Below are positions 11,091 to 21,943 of a stretch of DNA of 64,000 nt, one piece after another; positions within the stretch are counted from its first letter, which is position 1, and every line of letters starts with the position of its first letter. A program made the translations under genes and the position numbers. The stretch lies in the NCBI GenBank assembly GCA_914767885.1, contig CAJZBQ010000039.1, positions 744,001-808,000 of the forward strand. Reading direction: 5' to 3'. The stretch is from Blepharisma stoltei (lineage: Eukaryota > Ciliophora > Heterotrichea > Heterotrichida > Blepharismidae). Under the pieces are notes generated by a model, which was not told the DNA's origin, ran no database searches, and was given only the letters and a program-made list of their open reading frames with translations.

Positions 11091-12216
11091 TTAAACTGTA
11101 CGGATTGAGCACCTCGATTCCATACTTTCCCTTCTCTTTTTAAGCAATTTTTCTTCTTTTTTCTGTCTTATCAGTCTAAGCTGCCCTTGTAAAGTATTTA
11201 TTGCTTCTTGCAAATAGTCCTCCTTTGCTTCTAGCTCCCTTGCCTTCCTGTCTATTTTTTACACTTTATTAGCATGGATTTCATCTTCTTTATATCTTAA
11301 AATGCTATGAAATAGCTCCAAAGTTTCTTCAGAAGCTCTAGATTTATGCTGGAAGTTAATTAACGACTGCTGTTTCTGATAAAAATCAGACTGAAGCTTA
11401 TCAAGCTTCTCTTTCAGCTGAAGCTCTGAATTCTTTGAATATTGCAATTGATTATTTAAATCTTGCTGAATAATCACAAACTGCCTTCTCATTTCTTCAA
11501 CATTTTGCTCTTTTTCGTCAATAATCTGACTAAGCCTATGAATCTCATTTTCTTTTATCTCTAGCAGTTTATCTAGATATTTTTCACCTTTTTTTTCGAT
11601 TTCTCTTTTCAAGTTCAGAACTTTGTGGTCCCATTCCAGATTTTCTTGGTCTCTTTGATTTTTTTTATTTCTGAATTTTATATTGAGAGCTTGAATGTCT
11701 TCGCTAAGCTTGATATAAGAATCTTTTAGTGATTTAAAATTGGCTACAGTTTTTGAGTTTTCGTTTTTTAGAATGGTATTATTGTCTTTTTCGTTTTTGA
11801 TTATTCTTCTAGCTGATTCTAAGTCTTTCTCAAGCTTTTGATTAATTTCTTCTGATCTTTTGAGCATTTCTTCATATCTTAGAAGTTTCTTACTACCCGT
11901 GAGCGAACAAAAAATATTGTTCGTTTACGGAGAGGCTAATTTTTTTTTTTAAAAATTTATATAAATTTTAATTTGTAAAAATGAGGAGTAAAATTAATTT
12001 AATTTACAAATTTATGTTTTAAAATGCGAGTGGTTTAAAAATTAAACAGAATTAGCTAGAAATTTCATTATAATAATTATCATTTATATATAAAATATTT
12101 TTCATGAAAAATTTTTTTGTTCGCTTACGGAGTGTGGGCTTTTGGACAAAAATAGGGATTTTTCCAATATTTATCCGCTCACAGGGGGAGTTAGTTAAAT
12201 TTCTTACTTCTTCCAT
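11091..12216 (-). CDS. Coiled-coil protein, unknown function
   Basis: Removing IES 11891-12191 and the 15-nt intron 11248-11262 gives 269 aa ending SIRTV. Almost the whole protein is a heptad-like, Lys/Glu/Gln-rich coiled coil (for example LKRSEEINQKLEKDLESARR and later LQEAINTLQGQLRLIRQKKEEK). The first exon is only MEEVRNLT before the IES. Such proteins are common in ciliate basal bodies and cortex, but nothing here points to a specific family. The start lies only about 30 bp from the upstream PDE stop on the same strand. Confidence 0.75.
11248..11262 (-). other. 15-nt spliceosomal intron
   Basis: Sense strand GTAAAAAATAGACAG. Removal bypasses an in-frame TAA and extends the coiled coil by about 50 residues (ANKV/KARELEAKEDY). 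Its length matches the 15-16 nt introns typical of heterotrichs. Confidence 0.8.
11891..12191. mobile_element. IES, MITE family A (301 bp)
   Basis: TA-bounded; joins MEEVRNLT to KKLLRYEEM. TIRs are based on CCGTGAGCGAACA and CGCTCACAGGGGGAG. The core shares AACAGAATTAGCTAGA and ATAATTATCA with the other family A copies. Confidence 0.92.
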
Positions 12217-12248
12217 ATTTAAAACTATTAATCAATAAAATCAAAAAA

Positions 12249-15200
12249 TTAAGATAAATGCCCAGACGTTGGAACTCGATCAGGCAAACTTGCATGTCTT
12301 GTAGGATTTTTAAAAGATTCAGCTCGAACAAACACAGTTGGATTTCTTAACTTTCTTTTTCAATAATCCTCATTGTCATTTAACTGGGTAATCACAATAT
12401 TAAAATGGCAGTTATGGGATAGGTTCTAGACACCTGCTCTGCAGGTAGGGCCTACAGACTTAGTGAAAGAGGTCGATCCTCCTGAGAGTCTAGAGTGAAG
12501 TAAAGGTCAGTGCTGAGTCTGGCACTGATCAGAGAAGTCTTAGCTGACTTGATAACATTAACGATTTGATGGTTAGGAAGGTCCACCTATCGTTGTTCAG
12601 AGCTGTTAATCAAGTTGGACTTCAAGCAGGGAGACTGGATATAAAGTGATTTCATTTAAAACTAAACTGGGTAATACACTTTTTTTCAATTTCTTCAGAT
12701 TTAAGAACCTCATTAAATGCAATATACAAAGGAATTACAATGTTTTTTAGAAATCTTGACTGATCTCGTGGCAAATCAGTCATCAAAATTTCTGTAGACA
12801 AAGTTTGTTTTATCCCTAGAGACTTCTCTAGTCTATCTATCTCAATAATTTCTTCCATCAGCAGCTCTGATCATTTTACATGAATATCTGTTTCCTTCGC
12901 GGCATGTCCGACATCTGCAGCCTTTATAGCCATTTTCATAAAACTGGTTCTATAATCAATATCGTTATCTTCCAACTTTTCTCCAATACTTAAATATTTT
13001 GCTTTAAAATTTCCTAAAATTTCAAAATGTTTTTCCATATCTGTAGCCAAAATCAGTTCAATAATTTGTCTTCTTATAAAAATCCATGAGTCATTATCTA
13101 TGTTTTCCAATATATTAAACTTGGGCTTTTTCAGTATAGAAAATAAAGTAGATGCGTGGTGCATTTCCAAGACGCTGATATCATTATATAAGGTAGCGAG
13201 CTCATCTTTACTTACTTACTCCCCCCTCCGTGAGCGAACAAAAAAATCTTGTTCACTCATGGAGGGGGGCTATTTTTTTTTTTGAAAAAAAATTATATAT
13301 AAATTTTATAGAATTTTTTTTTAGAATCCCACTTCTCAAAAACTGGAAGATAAATATTAATTTAATTTGTAAAGTTTTTATGTTTTAAAAACGCAATTTG
13401 TTTAAAATTAAACAGAATTAGCTCGAGATTTCATGATAATAGTTATCACTTATATATCAAAATTTTTTCCCATAAATAATTTTTCTATTAAAAATTTTTG
13501 TTCGCTCACGGAGGTGGGTTTTTGGGGCAAAAAATAGGGATTTTTTTAATGGTTTTGTTCGCTCACGGAGGGGGAGTTAGAATTAAATATCGATTGGTTC
13601 GGCCTGGGTGTGCAACATCATGAGAAAGTGTAACAAGGATCCCAATAAGAAGCTCTGGAGACCGAATTTTATCTTTTCAGGCAGAGTTGAATGTTAACCA
13701 TAGAAACGAAAACATCACATCTGCAGCATGAAGAGCATTGTGGTATTTATTTTTTTGATATTTTCCTTCTAATTCGATTAAGAAATCTCTTAATACAGTT
13801 TCTTGAATTTTAAATCTTTTTATCAACCCATACTTTAAAAATACATATCTCCCACAGACTTGAAAAACTTCGTTATTAAGACCGTCAATCATAAACACAC
13901 TGAAATTTCAATTTCTACAAATTCTATTGAGAACATTTACAGTCTCATCAAAACCAAAAGATGCAGTGATGCTTTTCTCTTTGAGCCTTTTATCAGATTG
14001 CTCAGTTGCTGGGATTGATTCAGATGCCCCGTAAAAATACTGAGAAATATAATTTTTATCCTCGGTTTCCAAATGTTTAGTAACTTTATTATAATCTGTA
14101 GAATAAATATTATCGCATTTTCTTAAAAATGCTAATTCACCCCTTCTGTGAGCGAACTAAATTTGGATGCTCCCGGAGAGGGTTAATTATTTTTTGAAAA
14201 AAAAATTATATATAAATTTTATAAAAATTTAAAAAAACCCAAAAGTTAAATTTGTAAAATTTATGATTTAAAACGCAATTTGTTTTAAAATTAAACAGAA
14301 TTAGCTAGAGATTTCATTATATTAATTATCACTTATATAACAATTTTTTTATAAAAATTTTTGTTTGCTCGCAGAGGGCGGGCTTTGGGCAAAAAATAGG
14401 GATTTTCTAATGGCTTGTTCGCTCACGGAGGGGGGAGTAAGCATCTTTCCAAAATGCGAGAAGTGCGATCAATCCCAACACGAAAACTAGCCTCAGGGTA
14501 ATCTTTTATATAATTCATCCATTCAATTGCAGTTTTAATATAGTGTACCACTTCTTCAAGCCCAGTATTAGCGTCAGAATCTTTCTGTGTGAAATTGACC
14601 TCAATGTCAGAAAGCGGAACTTCTGGGTGGCTTAATTTTTCTTCTTCTTCAGGGATAACATATTGTCCTTCTATCATAACTTTATTTGATGCTAATGTAT
14701 TTTGACTATTTTGTATCAATATTAAATATAAAAAAAATTGGAATATTTCTTGCAAAATTTTATCTCTATTATAACAGTTCAAGCTTAGAGAAAATAACCC
14801 TAAGTCCCCCCATCCTTGATCGAGCGATTGACTGCAAAAATTCCTAAAATTGGGAAATTAACCCCCATCCTTGATCGAACGATTTTCATTAAAATTTATA
14901 CATATATAAAAATATATAAGTTATCAAAAGTTTGGGAGATGTGCCTAATGAAATTGTTGTCAGAGGCTTTGAGACGACAGAAAGCTACGAAATCAATCAT
15001 CCGAAGTGCTTTAGTCATCAGCCTGGGCTTAAAAACTTAATAATCTAAAAATTAGAGATTATTTAAAATTTAAATTTTTAATTCAATAAGAAACAAATTA
15101 AAATTTATACAGTTTAAAGGGGTAGCCAAAAAATCAAAATATTAAAAATTGGTATTCTTATGAAATTAATTCAATTTTTTGATGTAAAAATAATTATTAA

Positions 15201-15841
15201 ATACTTATTTTAAAAATGCATAAAAAAAAAAATATATTTTTTATTTTATAAATAAAATTTTTTTTTCCCAAAAAACATCTCTTTTCAACCCTTGATCGAA
15301 CGATGGCGAGCCTTTCGATTATGGATGGGGGGAGTAAGAAAACACTCATAAGTGTAAATAATTGCTTATTTCATATAATTTTATTGATGGAAATAACCGC
15401 TAAAACTGATAAGGATTGTAAGCTTGAAGCAAAGGTAGGCTCATCTTCCACGCTGAGTAGCAAATTGAAAATATTTGGGTCGGAAAAAATCAGTCCAAGA
15501 CCTGTAATAGCATAGAGCACTGTACATAAAGTGAATTTATCTTTTTTAAAATACTGCTCTCTCAAAATCACAGCCAAGCTAAATAAAATGCATATAATTA
15601 AAGAAGTGATTCCTACCAAAAGGACAAGAATTCGCTGTGTATAATAGCAGTAATATGTTAAAGAGTTACAAAGGCACAGAACAATCAAACTATAATAACT
15701 AAGCAAAAATTGCGCATTAAAAAACTTAGCTGGCTCAGTTTTGCCGCTTGGAGACGACGTAGTTATATCATAGGAAATTTGTAATTGGCTTTGCCTTGAT
15801 GAAAATTCAGATCTTGAATTTTTGCATGATATTTGCATCAT
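12249..15841 (-). CDS. Membrane 3',5'-cyclic-nucleotide phosphodiesterase
   Basis: Four insertions removed (12391-12673, 13213-13577, 14133-14437, 14801-15334), the gene gives 701 aa. The N-terminal part has about six hydrophobic segments (LLSYYSLIVLCLC... to LFLYLILIQ), then a linker and a class I PDE catalytic domain: KYHNALHAADVMFSF, the metal-binding SHDVAHPGRTNRYLI, ELATLYNDISVLEMHH, ATDMEKHFEIL and AADVGHAAK. In-frame TGA encodes Trp at RNWNF, SAWKDK, HVKWSEL and EDYWKRK. It hydrolyses cAMP and/or cGMP at a membrane. HDxAHPG replaces the common HDxDHPG. The exact N-terminus is unsure: another frame starting MPYFTPVDDASDDY at 15887 overlaps and may be part of exon 1. Confidence 0.9.
12393..12664 (+). 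mobile_element. SINE-like retroposon E3, inside a PDE exon
   Basis: An 11-bp TSD AACTGGGTAAT (12382-12392 and 12665-12675) flanks a structured 272-bp insert starting CACAATATTAAAATGGC. The TSD contains a TA, so TA-to-TA removal (12391-12673) restores KKCITQLNDNEDYWKRK in the PDE. It is homologous along its length to E6 (49048-49346), with paired changes in predicted stems. Confidence 0.88.
13213..13577. mobile_element. IES, MITE family A (365 bp)
   Basis: TA-bounded, between the PDE metal-binding motif and the ELATLYND helix; the joined sequence is RYLILSKDELATLYND, with the normal spacing. TIRs CTCCCCCCTCCGTGAGCGAAC-type; sub-terminal inverted copy at 13226-13266. The TACT repeats at the left end leave a 4-bp ambiguity. 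Confidence 0.9.
14133..14437. mobile_element. IES, MITE family A (305 bp)
   Basis: TA-bounded; joins RILERC to LAFLRKCDNIY in the PDE. It has the family A terminal motif (TGTGAGCGAACT / GCTCACGGAGGGG) and the conserved core. Confidence 0.92.
14801..15334. mobile_element. IES, MITE family C (534 bp)
   Basis: TA-bounded; joins MSVFL to GLFSLSLNCYN. Terminal motif CCCCCCATCCTTGATCGA / CCTTTCGATTATGGATGGGG, with a second copy of CATCCTTGATCGAACGATT at 14867, so two elements may be nested. A 74-codon ORF inside it (14816-15040) shows no recognisable domain. Confidence 0.85.
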
Positions 15842-16178
15842 TCAGGTAATCATCACTAGCATCATCTACAGGTGTAAAATAAGGCATGCTCAAAGCCACT
15901 TCATATATATTCCGGGGTATCATTATATTAATTTTTATATTTAGATTCAGGAGAAAAATTTTGATATCTATATTTCTTTAGGAAAAAATAAAATATAAAC
16001 GAAGCAGGACTTAGGCAGATAATTAAAAACAATAAATATAAATATTTCTTCAAACAAAATTGCTTAAAGCGCGAATATTTCAGTTATCAAATAATTACAT
16101 TTTATTTTTCGTTCTCGGGTAAAATTAGCACTGATGTCATAATATAAATCCGCACAAAATTCTAAAATTATAAAAAAA
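15842..16178. other. Divergent intergenic region
   Basis: AT-rich stretch between the divergently transcribed PDE and HIBCH-like gene 1. Possible extra PDE N-terminal codons near 15842-15887. No other feature seen. Confidence 0.4.
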
Positions 16179-17207
16179 ATGAATGGAGTCCTGCTAAAAG
16201 AAGTCTATGGAAATATTTCAAAGCTCCTAATAAATCGCCCTCGGTCTTTTAATTTTTGCGATTTATTTTTAGCCCAAGCTTTATTATCAGAAATTCTTGA
16301 GGCAAAATCCCTCAATCAGCACCTTGTGCTTACTTCTTCAAGCCAAAAATGATTCTGCTCAGGTGCAGATATCCTGTTTTACCGTTCAAATTATCAAGAG
16401 TTTCCACAATTTGGCATTTTAGCTTACCAAATTTTGAAAAATCTCTATAATTTTCCGAATGAGTCTTTAAGTATATGGCACGGGCACTCTGTAGGCTATG
16501 GAGTAGGTCTTGGAATGTCCTGTAGGTATCAATTAGCTTTACCTAGCACACGGTGGTGTATGCCAGAGCATCATATAGGGATTGTCCCAAATAGTGGGAC
16601 GTCTTATTTTCTTTCTCATCTTAAAGATGAAGCGTTTGGGCTCTATTTATTTTTAACAAATCAAAGGATTTCTGGAGAAGACTGCTACTTTTCTGGGATT
16701 TCGACTCATTATATGGAAAGTGGAAATTTGGCAAGTTTTTTTACGGATTTAAAAACAGCTGATTCATTGAAAAATTTGATAGAAAAATACTCATCAGAGC
16801 CGAATAAAGAGCTGAGTTCTTATTTGAATTATAAGGATGAAATAAATGAGTATTTCAGTAGTCCAAGCTCAATAGAAGAAATATTGGAAAGACTAAAAAA
16901 GAGTAATACGCCATTTGCAGAACAAACAGTTAAGGAAATCACCTCAGGATGCCCGCTTAGCTTAAAAATAGCTTTTAAGCAATTCCAGCTTGGAAAAAAT
17001 CGTGATTTATTCCAAGCTATCGAATCTGAATACATCATTGATTGCAACTTAATTGTTCATAAAAATGAAAACTTTGCCAAAGGAGTTCAAGCAAAAATGG
17101 TAGAGAGAAATCAAGGCAAGCCAAGCTGGATACCAGCAAGATTAGAGGAAGTCACAGAGAGTATAATTGAAGAGCACATGAGTATAATAAATCAGCTTCC
17201 AAATTAA
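16179..17207 (+). CDS. HIBCH: 3-hydroxyisobutyryl-CoA hydrolase-like, copy 1
   Basis: An uninterrupted 342-aa frame (one TGA=Trp: SQKWFCSGAD). Crotonase fold: oxyanion-hole loops FCSGAD and GHSVGYGVGLG, then the HIBCH-type MPEHHIGIVPNSGTSYFLSHL, and the C-terminal HIBCH extension (KIAFKQFQLGKN, PARLEEVTE). HIBCH cleaves 3-hydroxyisobutyryl-CoA in mitochondrial valine breakdown. The MPE glutamate is kept, but the acidic residue expected at VPD is Asn (VPN), as in copy 3. First of three tandem paralogues; the only one without an IES. Confidence 0.88.
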
Positions 17208-17423
17208 TGCTATTGTTTTTTAGTTATGTTAAGTTAAGCTCTGCCTAGAGTAGCTGCAAAGGAGCTCTTATGATATTTTAATGGATCATTTAACAATATA
17301 AAAAAGTCAATTTTGAATTTCGCTAATGATCAATAATTAATTAGCGAATTATGTTACTTCTTAATTATTTTTCATTATTTAAAAAAAATCCTAAAATTCA
17401 CATATAAGCGGCTAAATCATAAA

Positions 17424-18968
17424 ATGTCAAGGGTAATCCTAAAAGAATCCTCCAAAAACTTTTGCAAATTATTTTTCAACCGTCCTCAAGAGCATAATTC
17501 TCTTAACTGAGAAATGAACCGAGCTTTAAATTCTGACCTTTCTGAAGCAGCCTCTTTAAATCAAAAAATTATTTTTTCATCGACATCTGATAAATGCTTC
17601 CATACAGGAGGCGACGTGGTCTCTATTTTGCATCAATATCAATCATTCCCTGAATTTGGGCCACTTGCATATGATTCTTTGAGGAAAATATATGAATACC
17701 CTGAAGAGACATTAAGCATATGGCGTGGATCTTTAATGGGTTATGGCATAGGGATTGCGATGGCTTGCAAGTTTAAGCTTGCTTTTGAAAATACTTTTTG
17801 GTGTATGCCAGAGCACAGGATTGGGATAGTCCCAGATGCGGGGACTTCTTATTATCTTTCTCATTTAGAAGATCAAGCTTTTGGTCTGTTTTTGTTTTTG
17901 ACGTGTAAAACAATAACAGGGGTAGATTGCTATTATTCAGGGATATCTTCACATTATATGGAGCTTGAAAATTCTGGTTGTGTTAAGAGCCTAGACCAAG
18001 CCTAAATTCAGAGGTGGTTTTTTCCTCGTGGGGAAGACGAGCACGGAAATTGGAAAGAGAAAGCCCAGCAGAGTCCTCAGGACCAATCGGGCAACTCCCT
18101 AGCGTGAAACTGGGCGTTACGTTCCCAGGCTTTCGAGTTCCACCTTCTACCGACAGTCGACCATAAAATCCATTTTTTATGGATTTTCGGAAAGACAACC
18201 CACGTATGTGCGAATCCCTCGTTTGAGGCAATGAGGAGGGTGTCCGCCGAGGCCTCACCATAGGCGATGAGCGTGTAGGGGTGCAAATCCCTGGCCCTGC
18301 AAGTGCGAACGGCTAATCTTAATCTTAATCTTAATATGGAGCTTGAAAATTTATTCTAATTTATATTGAATTTTTTATAAAAAATCTGCCTAAAAGCATT
18401 TTTTATTAAATTTCTTATTTAATTGATTTTTTTATACAAAATTTCCTCAATGATATTGAAATTGAAAACAGCATAAAAAAGCCTATTGAAAAATACTCAA
18501 ATATCCCTAGCAAAGAAGATTGTGAATATTTGTGGTATAAAGATGAAATAAAAGCTGCATTTGGAAATCCTGAATCTATTGAAGATATTATTGAAAAGCT
18601 CGAAAATATTAATAGTGGATTTAGCTTAGCAGCTGCAGATGATTTAAGAAATAGCTGCCCTTTGACACTAAAAATTGCGTTTAAAGTATTTAATTTATAG
18701 TGTTTTCCTTGAATTGTCTATTAATAATTGCTAAATTCTCTGTTGCTTCTATCTAAGGTAAACAATCATAGCAAAAAATAAAAGTTTTAACGAAGCTTTA
18801 GAAACAGAAAAAATTGTTGACGCAAATTTATTTTGCTATAAAAATGAAAATTATGTCAAATCAGTCACGTCTAGATTGATTAATAAATCAAAAGAAAGAA
18901 TTGAATGAAATCCTAGTTCGCTTGGCAGTGTTACTGAAGAAATGATTCAGGATTATTTAAAAATATAA
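17424..18968 (+). CDS. HIBCH: 3-hydroxyisobutyryl-CoA hydrolase-like, copy 2
   Basis: Removing retroposon E4 with one TSD copy (378 bp) and the IESs 18352-18434 and 18696-18768 yields exactly 337 codons. The frame aligns end to end with copy 1 (HYMELENLQNFLNDIE against HYMESGNLASFFTDLK; KVFNLAKNKSFNEALE against KQFQLGKNRDLFQAIE). It keeps the acidic residue in MPEHRIGIVPDAGTSY, unlike copies 1 and 3. TGA=Trp at SLNWEMN and RIEWNPSS. In the germline sequence it looks like a badly broken pseudogene, but the repaired form is intact, so I call it functional with moderate confidence. Confidence 0.8.
17974..18333 (+). mobile_element. SINE-like retroposon E4, inside a HIBCH exon
   Basis: An 18-bp perfect TSD ATATGGAGCTTGAAAATT (17956-17973, 18334-18351) brackets a 360-bp GC-rich element ending in CTTAAT repeats (CTTAATCTTAATCTTAAT). 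Near its 3' end a GTGCAAATCCC motif resembles a pol III B box. A central block (18045-18110, GAAAGAGAAAGCCCAG... GTCCTC) recurs in the FMO insert at 28195-28265. The TSD contains TA, compatible with IES-type excision. Confidence 0.9.
18352..18434. other. IES (83 bp) in HIBCH copy 2
   Basis: TA-bounded. Joins MELENL to QNFLNDIEIENS; alignment with copy 1 has no gap. Confidence 0.87.
18696..18768. other. IES (73 bp) in HIBCH copy 2
   Basis: TA-bounded, begins at an in-frame TTATAG. Joins KVFNL to AKNKSFNEAL, in register with copy 1. Confidence 0.87.
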
Positions 18969-19024
18969 CGTTATTTATAAATCAATAAAATTAATACTAA
19001 AATTTATAATTCATAATAAAATAA

Positions 19025-20121
19025 ATGTCAAGTATCTTGCTAAAAGAAGTCCACGGAAATATCTGCAAGCTTCTTTTTAACAACTCCAAGCGCTTTAACT
19101 CAATAGACTGAGAACTAGGGACAATCTTATCACAAGAAATCAAAGAAGCAGAATCAAATCGTCAAAAAATCGTATTTTTCTCTACCCTGGAAAAGGCTTT
19201 TCAATCTGGCGGAAATTTATTTTACATGCTGGAAAACTGCAAAGATGTGGCTACATTTGGAAATTTATTTTATGGCTCAGTTAAAACCTTATTCAATTAT
19301 CCATATGAAACCTTAAGTATTTTGCGAGGACATACTATAGGTTATGGAGTTGGGTTAGCAATGTCATGTGATTATTTAGTTTCTTTACCAAGTACATTAT
19401 GAAGCATGCCTGAGCATTTAATAGGGAGCGTCCCTAATACAGGCACGTCTTATTTTCTGTCTCATATTGAAGATGATGCTTATGGGCTTTATTTATTTTT
19501 GACTAATAAAAGAATTTCAGGCGAAGATTGTTATAGTGAATTAAATTAATTATATAAGAAATTGGCGTTTGGTTGATTTTTTGGTCAAATTTAAGAAAAA
19601 AAGCATATTTTTCAGGAATTTCTTCACATTATATGGAATCTGAGAGATTATCTGAATTTTGGACAGATTTAAATACGGCTGAGTCTATAAAAGAATCAAT
19701 AGAAAAATTCTCTTCTATCCCTGATAGAGAAAAGTCTAGATATTTAAGCCATAAAGATGAAATAAATGAAGCCTTCAAAAACCCAGGGTCTATTGAAGAA
19801 ATTATAGAAAAACTCCACAAAATCAAGACTGGCTTCGCCAAAGAAACCTTAAATGATATAAAAGCTTCTTGTCCTTTGACCTTAAAAATAGCCCTCAAGC
19901 AATTCAAAAATGGCAAAAATATGCCATTTTTGGACGCGATCGACCTAGAAGCTATCATAGACTGCAACATTTTATACCACAAAAATGAAAATTTCAAAAT
20001 AGGTGTCAAACACAAAATGAAAGAAAAAAGCAATAATATTGCTCCTTGGAGCCCCAGAACCCTTGAAGAAGTAACAGAAGAAATGGTCGATTATTATTTT
20101 ATAGATCATAATGATGATTAA
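19025..20121 (+). CDS. HIBCH: 3-hydroxyisobutyryl-CoA hydrolase-like, copy 3
   Basis: With IES 19532-19605 removed, 340 aa co-linear with copies 1 and 2: FQSGGNLFYM and GHTIGYGVGLAM oxyanion loops, MPEHLIGSVPNTGTSYFLSHI, then the HIBCH C-terminal region ending WSPRTLEEVTEEMVDYYF. TGA=Trp at SIDWELG and LWSMPEH. It has Asn at the VPD position, like copy 1. Tail-to-tail with the aldehyde dehydrogenase: the two stop codons abut at 20121/20122. Tandem duplication followed by divergence is the likely origin. Confidence 0.85.
19532..19605. other. IES (74 bp) in HIBCH copy 3
   Basis: TA-bounded. Joins SGEDCY to FSGISSHYMES, as in copies 1 and 2, which have no insert at this position. Confidence 0.9.
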
Positions 20122-21864
20122 TTATCTCTTAAAAGTTTTAATATAGCTAACTGCAGCACCCAACCAGCTTTGGGCGTGCTCAATAACTCCATCTAAATAC
20201 CCATATCTCCACAGCGCAATGGTAGCCGCTATAACGGCCGCAATTTTTAAATTATGAGTCACTTTATTGACTGTGCTACCCATCAACACGTTCATTCTTT
20301 GGAAGGATTTTACCTTTCCTGGGGTATATGGAGGGTATCTTAATGTGACTGGATAACCATTAAAGCCTTGGCTTTCTAGAACTCCTTTGAGATGGCTCAT
20401 AGACCTGAATCCTTCAACTCCAAAATAGTTGCCACTTCCAGATTCTCCGACCCCTCCAAATGGGATTGTTTGACAAGCATAATTAAATGCAGACTCGTTC
20501 CAGCAGAAATTGCCTGAGCTGGTTTCGTTTCTGAGTCTTTCCATGTGTTCGTTGCTTCTGCCGTAGTAGTAAACTGATAATGGTTTTTCTCTTTCATTGA
20601 TAAAGTCTATTGCTTCTTGCAAGTCTGAGTATGGGTAAACTAAAAGGACAGGCCCAAAGATTTCTTCTTTAGCAATTTCGGAATCCTCATTAGGATTCAA
20701 AATGATAGTAGGCGCAATATATTTTTCTGCTATATCAGAATCGCCACCAACTATTATCTTCCCTCCGTGGTTTGCTGTAATCAGATTCAAAATCCTTCTT
20801 GTATGGAACTCATTGATGATTCTTCCTAAATCTTTGCTATTTTTAGGGTCTGCGCCATAAAATTGTCTGATATAGTGCTGAGCTCGATCAAGAAAGTTTT
20901 CAAGAATGTCTTTATGAACCAAAGCAAATTCAGGGGATAAGCAAACTTGTCCAGCATTTAAAAATCGGGTTTGGACAATTCTCATAGCAGTCATTTCTAG
21001 GTCGACGTTTTTGTCTACCACAACAGGATTTTTGCCTCCAAGCTCTATCCTATAGTAAATTTATTATATTTTCTAATTTTTTATGTAAAAAAATAGCAAT
21101 TCAATTAGAATGAGATAGAATTGTAGGGGTTAAATGCTTAGCTGCTGCTTGTGCTACAATTTTTCCTTTCTGAGGAGATCCTGTGAACACAATTAAATCC
21201 CATCTTGCTTGAGTTAATGCAATAGCAATTTCTGGGCCTCCTTCTAGGCATTGGACATATTTTGGATCCATCCTGCTCAGAATTGCTTTCATTACTCTCG
21301 AGGTATTTGGAGAAAGTTCTGATGGTTTTACACATACTACATTTCCAGCTGCAATAGCTTGAATTACAGGGTGTAAGGTTGTAGCGAATGGGAAATTCCA
21401 AGCTCCCATAATTAAAGTATTCTTATTCTACTGATTATTTTATTTTTATTAATTTTTAAGTATATTTTCCTATTAAATAAGCTATCAATATCATTATATA
21501 ATAATTATATTTTACTATAAAAAAGAATAAGTCCATATGGTTCTTTAACAACTTTTGCTTTTCCTGGAGATAACAATAATGGGATGTCGAAATCTTCTGG
21601 AGCCATCCAAGTCTTCAAGTTTTCAAGATGATAATCAATGTTCCCGATCAGTCCATCTATTTCTGTTAAATGTGACATATGCTCGTTTCTCCCTATATCA
21701 GCTAACAAGCTATCTGCCATTTCTCTAGTGCTTGATGCAATACTTCTCCTTAAATCACGAAGCAGTTTTACACGTGTTGAGTATGCTTTGGATTGTCCTG
21801 AAGAGAAACCTTGTTTTAAGGATTTTTGAGCCTCACCAACGATTGCTGCAGCACCACTTTCCAT
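20122..21864 (-). CDS. Fatty-aldehyde dehydrogenase, ALDH3-like
   Basis: Removing the IESs 21046-21115 and 21418-21527 gives 520 aa. Motifs in order: EPYGLTLIMGAWNFPF, AAGNVVCVKPSELS, FTGSPQKGK (NAD binding), ILELGGKNP with the general-base Glu, NAGQVCLSPE with the catalytic Cys, EEIFGPVLLVYPY and PFGGVGESGSGNYFG. The C-terminus has a hydrophobic helix (AAVIAATIALWRYGYL), as in membrane-anchored ALDH3A2-type enzymes that oxidise long-chain aldehydes at the ER or peroxisome. Start ATG at 21864. Both IESs cut conserved motifs, so the germline form cannot be active. Confidence 0.93.
21046..21115. other. IES (70 bp) in ALDH gene
   Basis: TA-bounded. Joins HLTPTIL to ELGGKNPVVV, recreating the catalytic ELGG motif exactly. 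Confidence 0.9.
21418..21527. other. IES (110 bp) in ALDH gene
   Basis: TA-bounded with short inverted ends (TATTCT / AGAATA). Joins EPYGL to TLIMGAWNFPF, the spacing expected for ALDH3. Another TA pair gives a one-residue longer product. Confidence 0.82.
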
Positions 21865-21943
21865 AATTATAACAAATGACGCAACCAGAAAAATATGGAT
21901 AAGGAATGTTATGTGTGGTTTTAGAGTTTAGTTAGATTTAGGG

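Noticed and set aside
14816-15040. 74-codon ORF in the family C MITE as a gene
   Set aside because: It lies wholly in a TIR element removed from the PDE, has no recognisable motif and is not preserved in related inserts.
17424-18968. HIBCH copy 2 as a pseudogene
   Set aside because: Apparent stops and shifts are all explained by one TSD-flanked retroposon and two TA-bounded IESs; the repaired frame is exactly co-linear with its paralogues.
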